NCBI GenBank assembly: GCA_007571305.1
Contig: RKRR01000143.1
Location: 1-35,446, forward strand
Reading direction: 5' to 3'
DNA: 35,446 nucleotides
Source of the DNA: Candidatus Poribacteria bacterium
GTDB taxonomy: Bacteria > Poribacteria > WGA-4E > WGA-3G
Shown: one piece after another, positions 8,058 through 16,868 of the stretch
Numbering within the stretch: the first letter of the stretch is position 1
Layout: the number at the start of each line of letters is the position of its first letter
The notes under the pieces: model-generated
The model's database searches: none
Seen by the model: the letters and a program-made list of their open reading frames with translations, nothing else
What the model was told of the DNA's origin: nothing
Position numbers and translations under genes: made by a program

Positions 8058-9031
8058 GCACCTTCCCTGTTTATCGTCCGAGACGACTTCGCGCGAACGA
8101 GAACTTGCGACGACTAATTCGCGAGACGACATTCTCTACTAACGACCTTATCTACCCGATGTTTGTTGTTCACGGACATAACATCACTACCGAAATTTCC
8201 GCCATGCCAGGGTGCAACCAATACTCAGTTGATACCCTCGTCATTGCAGCGAAAGAACTCGTCTCTCTCGGTATCCCCGGAACAATTCTATTCGGAATCC
8301 CAGAGGTAAAAGACCCACTCGGTTCTGAGGCGTATGCCGACGATGGAATCATTCAACAGGCGGTTCGAGCCATCAAAGATGCTGTGCCCGATCTGCTTGT
8401 CATGACTGATGTTTGTCTCTGCGAATACACTGATCATGGGCATTGCGGTGTTGTTGAAGCGGGTGAAGTGCAAAACGATCCGACCCTGGAATTACTCGTT
8501 AAGGAGAGTTTATCGCATGCCCGTGCCGGTGCTGATGTTATCGCACCCTCAGATATGATGGATGGCCGCGTCGGTGCAATTCGTGAGGCATTAGACGAAA
8601 ACGGTTATGAAAATATACCGATTATGGCATACTCTGCTAAATATGCGTCCGCTTTCTACGGACCGTTTCGGGAAGCAGCGGAATCGACCCCCCAATTTGG
8701 CGATCGGCGCGCGTATCAGATGGACCCAGCGAATGCAGAAGAAGCGTTGCGCGAAGTCGCATTGGATATTCAAGAAGGCGCGGACATTCTCATGGTGAAA
8801 CCTGCCCTCTCCTACCTCGATGTTATCCATCGGGTCAAAACAGAATTTCAGGTGCCTGTTGCGGCTTACAACGTCAGTGGTGAATATGCCATGATTAAAG
8901 CCGCCGCACAAAACGGCTGGATCGACGAAGAACGGGTCGCTTTGGAGGTCCTCAACAGTATCAAGCGCGCAGGGGCGGATATAATTTTAACCTACTTCGC
9001 AAAGTCTGTTGTAGAGTGGTTGGGTGATTAG
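8054..9031 (+). CDS. hemB: Porphobilinogen synthase (5-aminolevulinate dehydratase)
   Basis: HemB condenses two 5-aminolevulinate molecules to porphobilinogen in the cytoplasm. The 325-residue length is normal and the N-terminus ([19 protein letters not shown]) is typical. The metal-binding cysteines Cys121, Cys123 and Cys131 are all present in [14 protein letters not shown], so this is the zinc-type enzyme. The two Schiff-base lysines are Lys196 ([13 protein letters not shown]) and Lys249 ([12 protein letters not shown]). The ATG overlaps the stop of the secreted protein gene upstream. It opens the tetrapyrrole block, separated from hemL by a short gap with a possible terminator. Confidence 0.97.
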   Translation: MSTFPVYRPRRLRANENLRRLIRETTFSTNDLIYPMFVVHGHNITTEISAMPGCNQYSVDTLVIAAKELVSLGIPGTILFGIPEVKDPLGSEAYADDGIIQQAVRAIKDAVPDLLVMTDVCLCEYTDHGHCGVVEAGEVQNDPTLELLVKESLSHARAGADVIAPSDMMDGRVGAIREALDENGYENIPIMAYSAKYASAFYGPFREAAESTPQFGDRRAYQMDPANAEEALREVALDIQEGADILMVKPALSYLDVIHRVKTEFQVPVAAYNVSGEYAMIKAAAQNGWIDEERVALEVLNSIKRAGADIILTYFAKSVVEWLGD

Positions 9032-9126
9032 GGTTTATGTAACATGGGGTTAGTATGAGAATACCACAATCCTACATGTGTTTATCACATTGGTATTTCA
9101 AACGAAGTTTCATATTTGGTAAAAAC

Positions 9127-9151
9127 TGCCCTCACCGTAGGGCAAATTTTT
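9127..9151 (+). terminator. Possible intrinsic terminator after hemB
   Basis: TGCCCT (9127-9132) and AGGGCA (9139-9144) form a six-pair stem with a six-base loop, followed by AATTTTT. The stem is short and the hairpin is also preceded by AAAAAC, so it could act on either strand or only attenuate read-through into hemL. Confidence 0.4.
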
Positions 9152-9203
9152 AGTTTGCGTAGAATATGGCACAAACTCAAATATCAGAGATTGGAGAACT
9201 ACT

Positions 9204-10493
9204 TTGGAGCGCAGTAAATCCTTAGCCGCATGGCAAAAATCACAACAATTCATCCCCGGCGGGGTTAACAGTCCTGTCCGAAATTTCAGTAAAGTCGGAG
9301 GACATCCCCGTTTCATTGAACGTGGAGAAGGCTCGAAAATCTACGACATTGACGGAAACGAATATATTGATTACGTCGCCTCTTGGGGGCCTTTGGTTTT
9401 GGGACACGCGCATCCCAGCGTTATAGAGGCTATAAGTTCAACAGCGTTGAACGGGACCAGTTTCGGCGCGCCGACGACCCGAGAGACAGAACTTGCTGAG
9501 ATCATCGTCAATGCGGTCCCCTCGATTGAACAGGTGCGACTTGTCAATTCCGGTACCGAAGCAACTATGAGCGCAATTCGCGTTGCACGTGGGTATACAG
9601 GTCGTGATAAAATTCTTAAAATAGACAGTTGCTACCACGGTCACGTAGACTATCTGCTGGCGAAAGCTGGATCCGGTGTCGCAACGTTTGGGCTTTCCGA
9701 TAGCGGCGGCGTTCCTGAAGATTTCGCACGCAATACACTCACAGTTCCCTTTAATAACTCCGACGCTGTCCGTGAAGCAATAGAAGCCAACCCTGACGAG
9801 ATTGCATGTTTCATTCTCGAACCGATTATGGGCAATATGGGCATCATCCCACCTCGTGAAGGATACCTCAATCAACTCCGTGAAATCACCGAAGAACACG
9901 GCATCGTGCTCATTTTTGACGAAGTTATCACTGGCTTTCGAGTGGCTTATGGCGGCGCGCAGTCCTACTATAACATTACACCGGACATGACCTGTTTAGG
10001 AAAAATTATCGGTGGTGGGTTGCCCGTTGGAGCATACGGAGGAAAACGGGACATCATGCGGTGTGTTGCCCCAGAAGGCGATGTCTATCAGGCTGGAACT
10101 TTGTCCGGCAACCCGTTAGCTGTTACGGCAGGCTTAGCGACACTGAAGAGACTCACTGAACCGGGGGTTTATGAACAACTTGAGAGTAGGGCTGCTGCCC
10201 TCGCAGAAGGTCTCGCTGCGGCAACCCAAAAACACGGTATTGACGCATGGCACAGTCGGGTCGGCTCGATGCTAATGCTCTACTTTACCCCAGAAACCGT
10301 CACTGATGCTGATGGTGCGCGCACAGCGGATATAGAACGTTACCAACAATACTTCTGGGGACTTATGGAACGTGGGATTTATGTCGCACCTTCCCAATTT
10401 GAGGCAGGATTTGTCTCCTTGGTTCACTCTGAAGAGGACATCAATGACACCGTTGAAGCCGCAACACAGGTATTCGCGAATCTCTGTGAGTAG
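9204..10493 (+). CDS. hemL: Glutamate-1-semialdehyde 2,1-aminomutase
   Basis: HemL is a pyridoxal-phosphate enzyme that turns glutamate-1-semialdehyde into 5-aminolevulinate, the step between HemA and HemB. The 429 residues match the family from start (FIPGGVNSPVRNF) to end. The substrate/cofactor region VNSGTEATMSAIRVARGYTG and the PLP lysine Lys267 in CLGKIIGGGLPVGAYGG are intact, as is the FDEVITGFR aspartate motif. The start is a TTG with GGAGA six bases upstream; no in-frame ATG is close. Together with hemA in this window it shows that 5-aminolevulinate is made by the C5 route from glutamyl-tRNA. Confidence 0.96.
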   Translation: MERSKSLAAWQKSQQFIPGGVNSPVRNFSKVGGHPRFIERGEGSKIYDIDGNEYIDYVASWGPLVLGHAHPSVIEAISSTALNGTSFGAPTTRETELAEIIVNAVPSIEQVRLVNSGTEATMSAIRVARGYTGRDKILKIDSCYHGHVDYLLAKAGSGVATFGLSDSGGVPEDFARNTLTVPFNNSDAVREAIEANPDEIACFILEPIMGNMGIIPPREGYLNQLREITEEHGIVLIFDEVITGFRVAYGGAQSYYNITPDMTCLGKIIGGGLPVGAYGGKRDIMRCVAPEGDVYQAGTLSGNPLAVTAGLATLKRLTEPGVYEQLESRAAALAEGLAAATQKHGIDAWHSRVGSMLMLYFTPETVTDADGARTADIERYQQYFWGLMERGIYVAPSQFEAGFVSLVHSEEDINDTVEAATQVFANLCE

Positions 10494-10590
10494 TTGTCGG
10501 TTGTCAACTAAGAGGTGTTTTTGTAACGCGCGCCCCAAACTTGGCGGACTCTCGTGCTTTAACCAGTGTCGAACCGGGGTAATACAGTTC

Positions 10591-10647
10591 GTAGTAGGGG
10601 AGCCATTCATGGTCTCCCGTTGGTCGTACGATAAATCGCACGACTAC
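10591..10647. repeat. Two adjacent intergenic hairpins
   Basis: GGGAG-CCAT/ATGG-t-CTCCC (10598-10618) forms a nine-pair stem with one bulge. Directly after it GTCGTaCGAT/ATCGcACGAC (10623-10644) forms a second stem of nine pairs with one mismatch and a two-base loop. Outer GTAG and CTAC ends (10591 and 10644-10647) could join the pair into one cruciform. This looks like a dispersed palindromic repeat, not a terminator, since no T-run follows. The flanks 10494-10590 and 10648-10726 show no gene. Confidence 0.5.
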
Positions 10648-10726
10648 AAACTAAACCTAAAATGGATGAACGCTAAGAAGTACTGAATTGTTAAAATGCG
10701 CCTCTTTAACCAATAACTGATAACCC

Positions 10727-10847
10727 TTATAGTAGAATTCGAAAATAAATTCACACTTGTAGCATAGGCTGTTAGCCTGTGCCATCAGATAACTTCAGAG
10801 TTCGTACGACGATATGAGCGTATAAGTAATTACGGAATCTACTATAA
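10727..10847. repeat. MITE-like TTATAGTA element, copy 1
   Basis: The element of 121 bases begins TTATAGTAGAATTC and ends GGAATCTACTATAA, near-perfect inverted ends of 14 bases. The interior carries TTGTAGCATAGGCTGTTAGC, a core also present in inverted orientation in copy 2 at 14100-14226. No protein is encoded. Confidence 0.75.
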
Positions 10848-10881
10848 AGGGGAAAGGTAGCCACAAGGGGTGCCCTACATT

Positions 10882-11862
10882 ATGTCCAATTTTGATCAAA
10901 TCGTTCAATTGATTGCTGATGACCTCGGTGCCGTCGAGGCAAAACTCACCGAACGGACGGCAAGCGAATATAGCTTCGTTGACATGGCAGTCCAACATGT
11001 TGTGGAGGGTGGTGGTAAACGGCTCCGTCCGATTCTCGTGGTGCTTTCTGCCAAAGTCTGTGGATACGAAGGAAGCGATGCACATACCCTCGCCGCCGTT
11101 GTTGAACTTATCCACGTCGCATCGCTCGTTCACGACGATGTCCTTGACGAAGCTGCAATCCGTCGTGGACGTGAGACGTTACAGACGAAATGGGGCAACA
11201 AAGTCGCAGTCCTCGTAGGGGATTATCTCCATGCCCGAGTCCTTTCGATGCTCGTATCCCGCCGTTCTGATGATCCGGCGATGGCAATCCTCGCCGATAC
11301 CACACAAGCGATGTGTGAAGGTGAGGTCATACATGCATACAAAAGTGGCGATTTCGATATCTCCGAAGCCGAATACCTGAAAATTATCAGTTTTAAAACC
11401 GGGAAACTGATCGCTGCGTCCTGCACTCTCGGTGCACATCTCGGCACATCAGAAGCACAACAGATCGATGCCCTCACAGTCTATGGAAAACAGATTGGAA
11501 CGGCTTTCCAAATTGTAGACGATCTGCTCGATTTCACAGAGGATTCTGATAAATTAGGGAAAGACGCGTTCGGCGACCTCCGCGAAGGAAAACTCACCTT
11601 TCCTATTATTTTTGCGCGATCTGTCTGCGACGACAATGAAAAACAGATGCTTGAGAAGGTGCTACATCCTGATACAGATAGAGCCGAATCAATTGCTTTT
11701 GTTAAATCTCTATTCCAACAATATAGGGTTGAGGAACACTGTTTAAAAGCCGCGCAAGACTACGCTGACCGCGCCAAAGCGGCATTGGCAGCCTTGCCGG
11801 AGACACCTGCTCGAATTGCACTTGAACAACTTGCAGACTACGTCGTGTCACGCGAATCATGA
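10882..11862 (+). CDS. Long-chain polyprenyl diphosphate synthase
   Basis: This is an all-helical trans-isoprenyl diphosphate synthase that would extend a short allylic diphosphate with isopentenyl diphosphate to make the quinone or carrier-lipid tail. From the ATG at 10882 it has 326 residues. The substrate-binding GGGKRLRP is followed by the first aspartate motif DDVLD (residues 85-89) and the second, DDLLD (213-217); the spacing fits octaprenyl/heptaprenyl-type enzymes, though exact chain length cannot be read. The frame extends to a GTG at 10870, but that lies in a small palindromic repeat (CACAAGGGGTGCC), so I prefer the ATG. Its place inside the tetrapyrrole block may reflect a joint need for respiratory quinone and heme. 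Confidence 0.9.
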   Translation: MSNFDQIVQLIADDLGAVEAKLTERTASEYSFVDMAVQHVVEGGGKRLRPILVVLSAKVCGYEGSDAHTLAAVVELIHVASLVHDDVLDEAAIRRGRETLQTKWGNKVAVLVGDYLHARVLSMLVSRRSDDPAMAILADTTQAMCEGEVIHAYKSGDFDISEAEYLKIISFKTGKLIAASCTLGAHLGTSEAQQIDALTVYGKQIGTAFQIVDDLLDFTEDSDKLGKDAFGDLREGKLTFPIIFARSVCDDNEKQMLEKVLHPDTDRAESIAFVKSLFQQYRVEEHCLKAAQDYADRAKAALAALPETPARIALEQLADYVVSRES

Positions 11863-11927
11863 AAAATATTTGTCAGTTAAGATGGGTTTAGGTTAATCAG
11901 GATCCTTTTTAACTGAAAACTCATAAG

Positions 11928-13082
11928 ATGTTTTATCCTGCGCATATAAATCTTCAAGACCGGAAATGCCTCGTTGTTGGCGGTGGGACCGTCGCAGAGC
12001 GAAAAGTTGTCGCGATGCTTCTCAGTGGCGGCGATGTCACCGTAATCAGTCCCGATGCCACGGAATTGCTGGCGTTCCTCGCAAACATTGGCACCATTCG
12101 CTGGCACAAACGACAGTTGAAATCAGGTGATACAAATGGCTATTTCCTTGTCTGTGCTGCCACCGATTTTACAGATATTAATTCTGCTGTCTTCACGGAA
12201 GCACACGAAAAGAACAAAATCGGTTTCGTCAATGTTGTTGATGTCATCCCACAATGCACTTTCGCCGCCGCGTCTGTCGTAACCGATGGCGAGATTCTGT
12301 TGAGTATCTCAACGAGTGGTGAAAGCCCCGCGACGAGTCGTCGCATCCGTGAACATCTTGAGAAGTTACTGCACGCGTCTTCCTTGTACACACTCGGATA
12401 CGAAAACGGAGAACCTGTACCGATTGAAAACAAAGGGCTGCCCTACCCTGCCTATCTTCTGTTGGAAAATCGTAAGTGTGTTGTCCTATGTGAGCAAAAA
12501 ACGCCTGAGATTGAACGGCGCACCTCCCTGCTAAACCGATGTGGTGCCTCCGTTGTCCGTATGGCACCCGACGAGATGAAACCTCACCACTTTGAAGACG
12601 TGTTTCTTGTCATAGCAGACCAGTCCTCTGCTGCAGGCGCGTTTTGTGAAAGTAAAGACACGATCATTCGGGAATATCTTGATGCACCGAAGGCTGGCAC
12701 TCATTTCACCCCTGAACTCATCATAGATAACAATCTGATAATTAGCGTATCGGCTCGACGTAGCATAGACACTGACAAGGTGAAACACCTCCATAAAAAA
12801 CTCGCGAGCCAGTTTGAAAACAATGGCTACGGTGTATTTATCGAATTCCTGGGAACGCGTCGATCTGAGATTCTCAAGGCTTTTCCGACTCCTAAAAGGC
12901 GTGCTGACTTCTTTGAGATGCTTATCGACAACGTTGAGACGAATAATGCCGAACCGCAGACATGTTGCCTCGGTCTCACAAACTCTACGTGTTCCGCCGA
13001 ATGCCTTTTTAACTGGGTTCGGCAGGGCAAACTGGAACGTGCGAATACCTTCACCTCAAACCTGTTAGACGCACAGCGTTAA
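11928..13082 (+). CDS. Tandem precorrin-2 dehydrogenase-like protein (two CysG-N/Met8p units)
   Basis: The first unit (about residues 1-150) is a precorrin-2 dehydrogenase like Met8p, SirC or the N-terminal part of CysG: it has the NAD site CLVVGGGTVAERK (14-26) and the catalytic Asp105 in VNVVDVIPQC, plus ISTSGESPATSRRIRE. It would oxidise precorrin-2 to sirohydrochlorin. A second unit (about 172-335) repeats the same order: YPAYLLLENRKCVVLC, then YLDAPKAGTHFTPELI (Asp252 aligns with Asp105) and ISVSARRSID, followed by the helical tail FPTPKRRADFFEMLI known from CysG after its dehydrogenase part. In the second unit the glycine-rich NAD motif is gone (VLCEQKTPEIERR). The 384-residue length is about twice the usual. 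The second unit might serve as chelatase or structural partner; that is inference. Confidence 0.88.
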   Translation: MFYPAHINLQDRKCLVVGGGTVAERKVVAMLLSGGDVTVISPDATELLAFLANIGTIRWHKRQLKSGDTNGYFLVCAATDFTDINSAVFTEAHEKNKIGFVNVVDVIPQCTFAAASVVTDGEILLSISTSGESPATSRRIREHLEKLLHASSLYTLGYENGEPVPIENKGLPYPAYLLLENRKCVVLCEQKTPEIERRTSLLNRCGASVVRMAPDEMKPHHFEDVFLVIADQSSAAGAFCESKDTIIREYLDAPKAGTHFTPELIIDNNLIISVSARRSIDTDKVKHLHKKLASQFENNGYGVFIEFLGTRRSEILKAFPTPKRRADFFEMLIDNVETNNAEPQTCCLGLTNSTCSAECLFNWVRQGKLERANTFTSNLLDAQR

Positions 13083-13113
13083 ATCACTGTTTCTGTATTT
13101 TGACAGCAGTATT

Positions 13114-13956
13114 ATGATAAATTTTTTGTTTCTCCTCACCCTTCTGATATATTTAGCGGCAGGAATTTTTCAGACCCTTTCGCTGGCACTTGGAAATCGT
13201 AACGAAGCATCCCTCATTCGCCCTGCAATAGAACGAATCGCTTTTTGGTGTACTCTCATTGGCTTTGCCTTTCTAACTGTCTTTATCGCGCTTTGGTGGC
13301 TACAGCAGGGACATTTTCCGATGACGCACTGGACCGACTCCACTGCCTTTTTTGCGTGGGCAATTACGCTAATTTATCTCATCATCGTGCGTTTGACGCA
13401 TCTCCGCCCACTCGGTAGTTTTGTGATGCCGGTTGCGTTCATTGCTATTCTCATCTCATATAGTTTCGCCACGCACACTGCTGCACTCCCGGAACCGCTG
13501 CAAAACTACTGGCTTCTTGCACATACCACACTCATCTTTCTTTCATACGCTGCGTTCATCGCTGCCTGTGGATTTGGACTGATGTATCTCATAGTAGAAC
13601 GAAAAATCCGCAGAAAAACGGACACGTTATTTGATAACTTTCTCCCCTCCCTCGGCATATCCGATGTCCTCGGGTATCGCTGCACAATTTTGGGTGTCAT
13701 TTTACTGACCATGGGAGTCATCGTGGGAAGTCTCTGGACTCAATATATCCGAGATATGCCATGGAGATGGCTCGATGCCAAGGTAATCTCCACACTGGTG
13801 ACGTGGTTTATCTATGTAGCGCAAATCGGTATCCGCCAATTTTGGGGCTGGCACGGACGCAGAGCAGCGTATGCCGCAATCATCGGTTTTGTTGCGGTTC
13901 TCTGTACCTATGTTGGCGTGGATCTCTTTTTAGATAGTATGCATACATACCGCTAA
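13114..13956 (+). CDS. hemX: HemX/CcsA-family membrane protein
   Basis: The 280-residue protein has about eight hydrophobic segments spread over its whole length and belongs to the cytochrome c assembly (CcsA/HemX) family. Near the C-terminus WTQYIRDMPWRWLDAK followed by LVTWFIYVAQIGIRQFWGW is a weakened form of the tryptophan-rich heme-handling signature of CcsA. Its position just upstream of hemA matches the Bacillus-type hemAXCDBL grouping, where HemX affects the level of glutamyl-tRNA reductase; in other bacteria similar proteins help cytochrome c maturation. The ribosome site is weak. It follows the double precorrin-2 dehydrogenase gene after 31 bases, so co-transcription is likely. Confidence 0.72.
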   Translation: MINFLFLLTLLIYLAAGIFQTLSLALGNRNEASLIRPAIERIAFWCTLIGFAFLTVFIALWWLQQGHFPMTHWTDSTAFFAWAITLIYLIIVRLTHLRPLGSFVMPVAFIAILISYSFATHTAALPEPLQNYWLLAHTTLIFLSYAAFIAACGFGLMYLIVERKIRRKTDTLFDNFLPSLGISDVLGYRCTILGVILLTMGVIVGSLWTQYIRDMPWRWLDAKVISTLVTWFIYVAQIGIRQFWGWHGRRAAYAAIIGFVAVLCTYVGVDLFLDSMHTYR

Positions 13957-14099
13957 GCGGATTTATGATGAGTTATACCTCCAAGCAAGACATTTACAAC
14001 GATGACGGAAATAAGGAACATCAGTTCAACCTAACATTTAAGGTGGAAGTCTATTTTATCCAACTTGCGACCTTATCTCATTTATGGTAGGTTTTACAA

Positions 14100-14226
14100 T
14101 TATAGTAGATTCCGTAATTACTTGGACATTTATAGCCTCGTGTGAACGCTGAAGTTATCTGTTCTGATTGGCACAGCCTAACAGGCTATGCTACAAGTGC
14201 GAACTTATTTTCAGGTTTTATTATAA
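14100..14226. repeat. MITE-like TTATAGTA element, copy 2
   Basis: The element begins TTATAGTAGATTCCGTAATT and ends GGTTTTATTATAA, 127 bases in all. It is largely the reverse complement of copy 1: CACAGCCTAACAGGCTATG (14172-14190) mirrors the copy 1 core, and CCGTAATTACTTGGAC mirrors its right flank. The stretches 13957-14099 and 14227-14323 contain no gene or known RNA that I recognise. Confidence 0.75.
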
Positions 14227-14323
14227 CGCAACACTATAGATGTATGTTCAGCGAGATTAGGAAACCGTATCTACCGAGCCTGGGGTGAAAACCGAATAAC
14301 GTCTGTTATCACCTTATCTAAAT

Positions 14324-14352
14324 TTGACACAACAGTTGATACGTGATATAAT
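14324..14352 (+). promoter_or_regulatory. Consensus sigma-70 promoter for hemA
   Basis: TTGACA (14324-14329) and TATAAT (14347-14352) match the consensus in all twelve positions with the ideal 17-base spacer. Transcription should start near 14359, giving a 5' leader of about 40 bases before hemA. This suggests that hemA, hemC and cobA-hemD can be expressed apart from the upstream half of the block. Confidence 0.8.
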
Positions 14353-14396
14353 TTAGCAAACGTATGTAGGATGTTTCACCTTTTTGGATTTAAGGA

Positions 14397-15686
14397 ATGA
14401 ACCACATCGTCTCTATCGGAACCAGCCATCATGTCGCGCCTATTGAAATTAGGGAAAGGTTGGCGTTTTCCGAAGAACAACTCATTGAATCCCATCATCA
14501 TCTGTGTGAATTGGACCAGGTTCAAGAGGCAGTCATCCTCTCTACCTGTAATCGGGTAGAAGTCTATGCAGTCCTTAATTCAGTCCGGACTGCCGAGGCG
14601 GCTGCCAAGGTGTTGGCTGAATTCCTCTCCCGATGCTGTCAGATTGATACGGAATCGCTGAAGAAATGGACATATCTGCACCATAACCTGGAGACAATCC
14701 AACACCTCTTTAGGGTGACATCAAGCCTTGATTCTATGGTTGTCGGTGAGACCCAAATACTGGGTCAAGTCAAAGATGCCTACGACACCTCACGTTCAAC
14801 AGGCAGCACAGGAACCGTTCTCAATCGTCTTTTCACCAAAGCTTTCAACGTTGGCAAACGCATCCGATCCGAAACGACAATCACCACGGGTGCTGTCTCT
14901 ATTAGCTACGCCGCTGTTGAACTCGCCAAAAAGATTTTCAATACACTCGAAGGCAAAACTGTTGCGATTATCGGGGCAGGAGAGATGAGTGAACTTACAG
15001 CGAAGCATCTCGTTGCAAATGGTGTCTCCAATGTAATTGTTGCAAATCGCACCTATGAGCGGGCAGTTAAGGTATCAGAGAAGTTCAATGGAACGCCTCT
15101 TGCTTACGATAGCGATCTCGGTTTCCTTATTGATGCCGATATTGTCATTAGTTCTACCAACGCTCCAGATTATCTCATCAAGCGACAGCCTCTCGCCGAC
15201 ATCATGCGGAAACGGAAACACCGATATATGTTCCTCATTGATATCGCCGTCCCACGCGACATCGAGCCGGAGGTGGGCAAACTTGACTCAGCATTCCTCT
15301 ACAATATAGATGATCTGGAAGCCGTCGTTGCTTCAAACCTCAAAGACCGACAGCATGAGGCAATCCGTGCAGAGCAGATTGTCTCTGAAGAAGCCAAACG
15401 GTTCTATGACCAATTGCAAATCTTTCAAGTCAATCCCACGATTAAAGCATTGCATCAGCAATTTCGACAGATCGCTGACACCGAATTGCAAGCGTGTTTC
15501 TACAAAACAACACTCTCTGACCAGCAAGAGGAAGTCATCACCTCTATGACGCAGGCAATTGTCAAAAAACTGCTCCATCATCCGATGCAGAACCTCCGCT
15601 GCGCCGTCAATGATGGGAACGCTGATCACGGACAATATGTCCAAGCACTACGTGAATTGTTCGCTTTGGATGTAGACGATACATAG
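14397..15686 (+). CDS. hemA: Glutamyl-tRNA reductase
   Basis: HemA reduces glutamyl-tRNA(Glu) with NADPH to glutamate-1-semialdehyde, the first committed step of the C5 route. All 429 residues align with the expected three-part build: the N-terminal catalytic domain starts IVSIGTSHHVAPIEIRE and has the nucleophilic Cys51 in STCNRVEVY, with VVGETQILGQVKDAY further on; the NADPH-binding domain has VAIIGAGEMSELTAKHL; the helical dimerisation domain fills the C-terminus. A consensus promoter lies 45 bases upstream. The ribosome site is poor (a GGA only a few bases before the ATG), which may keep synthesis low. Confidence 0.97.
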   Translation: MNHIVSIGTSHHVAPIEIRERLAFSEEQLIESHHHLCELDQVQEAVILSTCNRVEVYAVLNSVRTAEAAAKVLAEFLSRCCQIDTESLKKWTYLHHNLETIQHLFRVTSSLDSMVVGETQILGQVKDAYDTSRSTGSTGTVLNRLFTKAFNVGKRIRSETTITTGAVSISYAAVELAKKIFNTLEGKTVAIIGAGEMSELTAKHLVANGVSNVIVANRTYERAVKVSEKFNGTPLAYDSDLGFLIDADIVISSTNAPDYLIKRQPLADIMRKRKHRYMFLIDIAVPRDIEPEVGKLDSAFLYNIDDLEAVVASNLKDRQHEAIRAEQIVSEEAKRFYDQLQIFQVNPTIKALHQQFRQIADTELQACFYKTTLSDQQEEVITSMTQAIVKKLLHHPMQNLRCAVNDGNADHGQYVQALRELFALDVDDT

Positions 15687-15735
15687 TTGGCAGTTATCAG
15701 TTGTCAGTAGTCTGTTTTAGGGATACCGATGACCC

Positions 15736-15828
15736 TTATAGTAAAATCCAAAAACACGTGAACACCTTATCGGGTGGGCAAGAGACACATCATTTGGCGT
15801 GTTTCAATAATTGCGGGTTTTACTATGA
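15736..15828. repeat. MITE-like TTATAGTA element, short copy 3
   Basis: The block of 93 bases begins TTATAGTAAAATCC and ends GGTTTTACTATGA. It lacks the GTAGCATA-type core of the longer copies, so it may be an internal deletion derivative. Around it, short GTTATCAGTTGTCAGTAG and ACAATTGACAACCC segments form loose inverted repeats. No gene lies between hemA and hemC. Confidence 0.65.
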
Positions 15829-15941
15829 AACAATTCACCCTTCCCTGGAATATTCCAAGTTTGGGAAGATTGTTACAAACCCCTTAACAGACAATTGACA
15901 ACCCTTAAAACTGATAACCCACTACTGAAAAAAATAAAAAG

Positions 15942-16868
15942 ATGCACAATTCGCTTGTAATCGGCACACGAGGCAGTCAACTTGCACTCTGGCAGGCACA
16001 ATTTATCAAACATCAGTTGGAACGCCATCTCCCTACCTTGGAAGTCTCCCTCAAAATCATCAAAACCACCGGTGATGCGATTCAAAACCGTTCGTTAGTT
16101 GGACTGGGTAAGGGAATTTTTACCAAAGAGATAGAAAACGCTCTTTTGGCCGGCGATATTGACCTTGCTGTTCATAGTTTGAAAGATCTCCCGACAGAAT
16201 TACCGGAAGGGCTTTGCATTGCCGCTATCCCGGCGCGAGAAGACCCGCGAGATGTGCTTATTACAGACGTAGGAGCCCCTTTAGAAGATTTGCCGGAAGG
16301 TGCGAAGATCGGCACCACCAGTCCACGCCGAAAAGCGCAACTCCTCTATATCCGTCCAGATCTGCGAATCGTTGATGTTCGCGGCAACATTGATACGCGA
16401 TTACGCAAACTTCGCGAAACCGACCTTGATGGAATTATCCTCGCTGCCGCAGGCATCAAACGTCTCCTCAAGCCAGAAATTATCACACAATTTTTTGATA
16501 TGGAACAGATGGTCCCGGCAGTTGGGCAGGGTGCTCTCGCGATTGAAGCACGGGAAGGCGACGATAGGATTGGAAAACTGCTTCTGCCGCTGAACGATAC
16601 CTCAGCAACAGCAGAAATCACAGCGGAAAGGGCTGTATTGGAAAGCCTCGGCGGTGGATGTCAAGTGCCGATCGGCGCGCACGCAAAACACGTCAATGGT
16701 GAACTCTCGCTCATTGGGGCGATTTGTCATCCAGAAGGCATTCAACGCATTGTGGAGAGCACCACGGGAACACCAGATACAGCACTGCGTTTGGGTGGCG
16801 TTGTTGCCGAAAAACTTCGCAACAGCGGGGCAGCTGAACTCTTAATGGCGGAGGAAAACCACCGATGA
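15942..16868 (+). CDS. hemC: Hydroxymethylbilane synthase (porphobilinogen deaminase)
   Basis: HemC joins four porphobilinogen units into hydroxymethylbilane in the cytoplasm. The 308-residue product opens with VIGTRGSQLALWQAQFI, has the arginine-rich substrate loop IGTTSPRRKAQLL and VDVRGNIDTRLRKL, and carries the dipyrromethane cofactor cysteine Cys240 in GGGCQVPIGAHA. Length and all key motifs are normal. Its stop codon overlaps the start of the cobA-hemD gene (ATGA), so the product can be handed directly to uroporphyrinogen III synthase made from the same message. Confidence 0.97.
   Translation: MHNSLVIGTRGSQLALWQAQFIKHQLERHLPTLEVSLKIIKTTGDAIQNRSLVGLGKGIFTKEIENALLAGDIDLAVHSLKDLPTELPEGLCIAAIPAREDPRDVLITDVGAPLEDLPEGAKIGTTSPRRKAQLLYIRPDLRIVDVRGNIDTRLRKLRETDLDGIILAAAGIKRLLKPEIITQFFDMEQMVPAVGQGALAIEAREGDDRIGKLLLPLNDTSATAEITAERAVLESLGGGCQVPIGAHAKHVNGELSLIGAICHPEGIQRIVESTTGTPDTALRLGGVVAEKLRNSGAAELLMAEENHR

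Noticed and set aside
10591..10847. CRISPR-like array
   Set aside because: The repeats here are palindromic elements of differing size with no regular spacer pattern.
13957..14323. Possible riboswitch or tRNA before hemA
   Set aside because: No cloverleaf and no cobalamin- or heme-related riboswitch signature can be traced; the only structure is the MITE-like element at 14100-14226.
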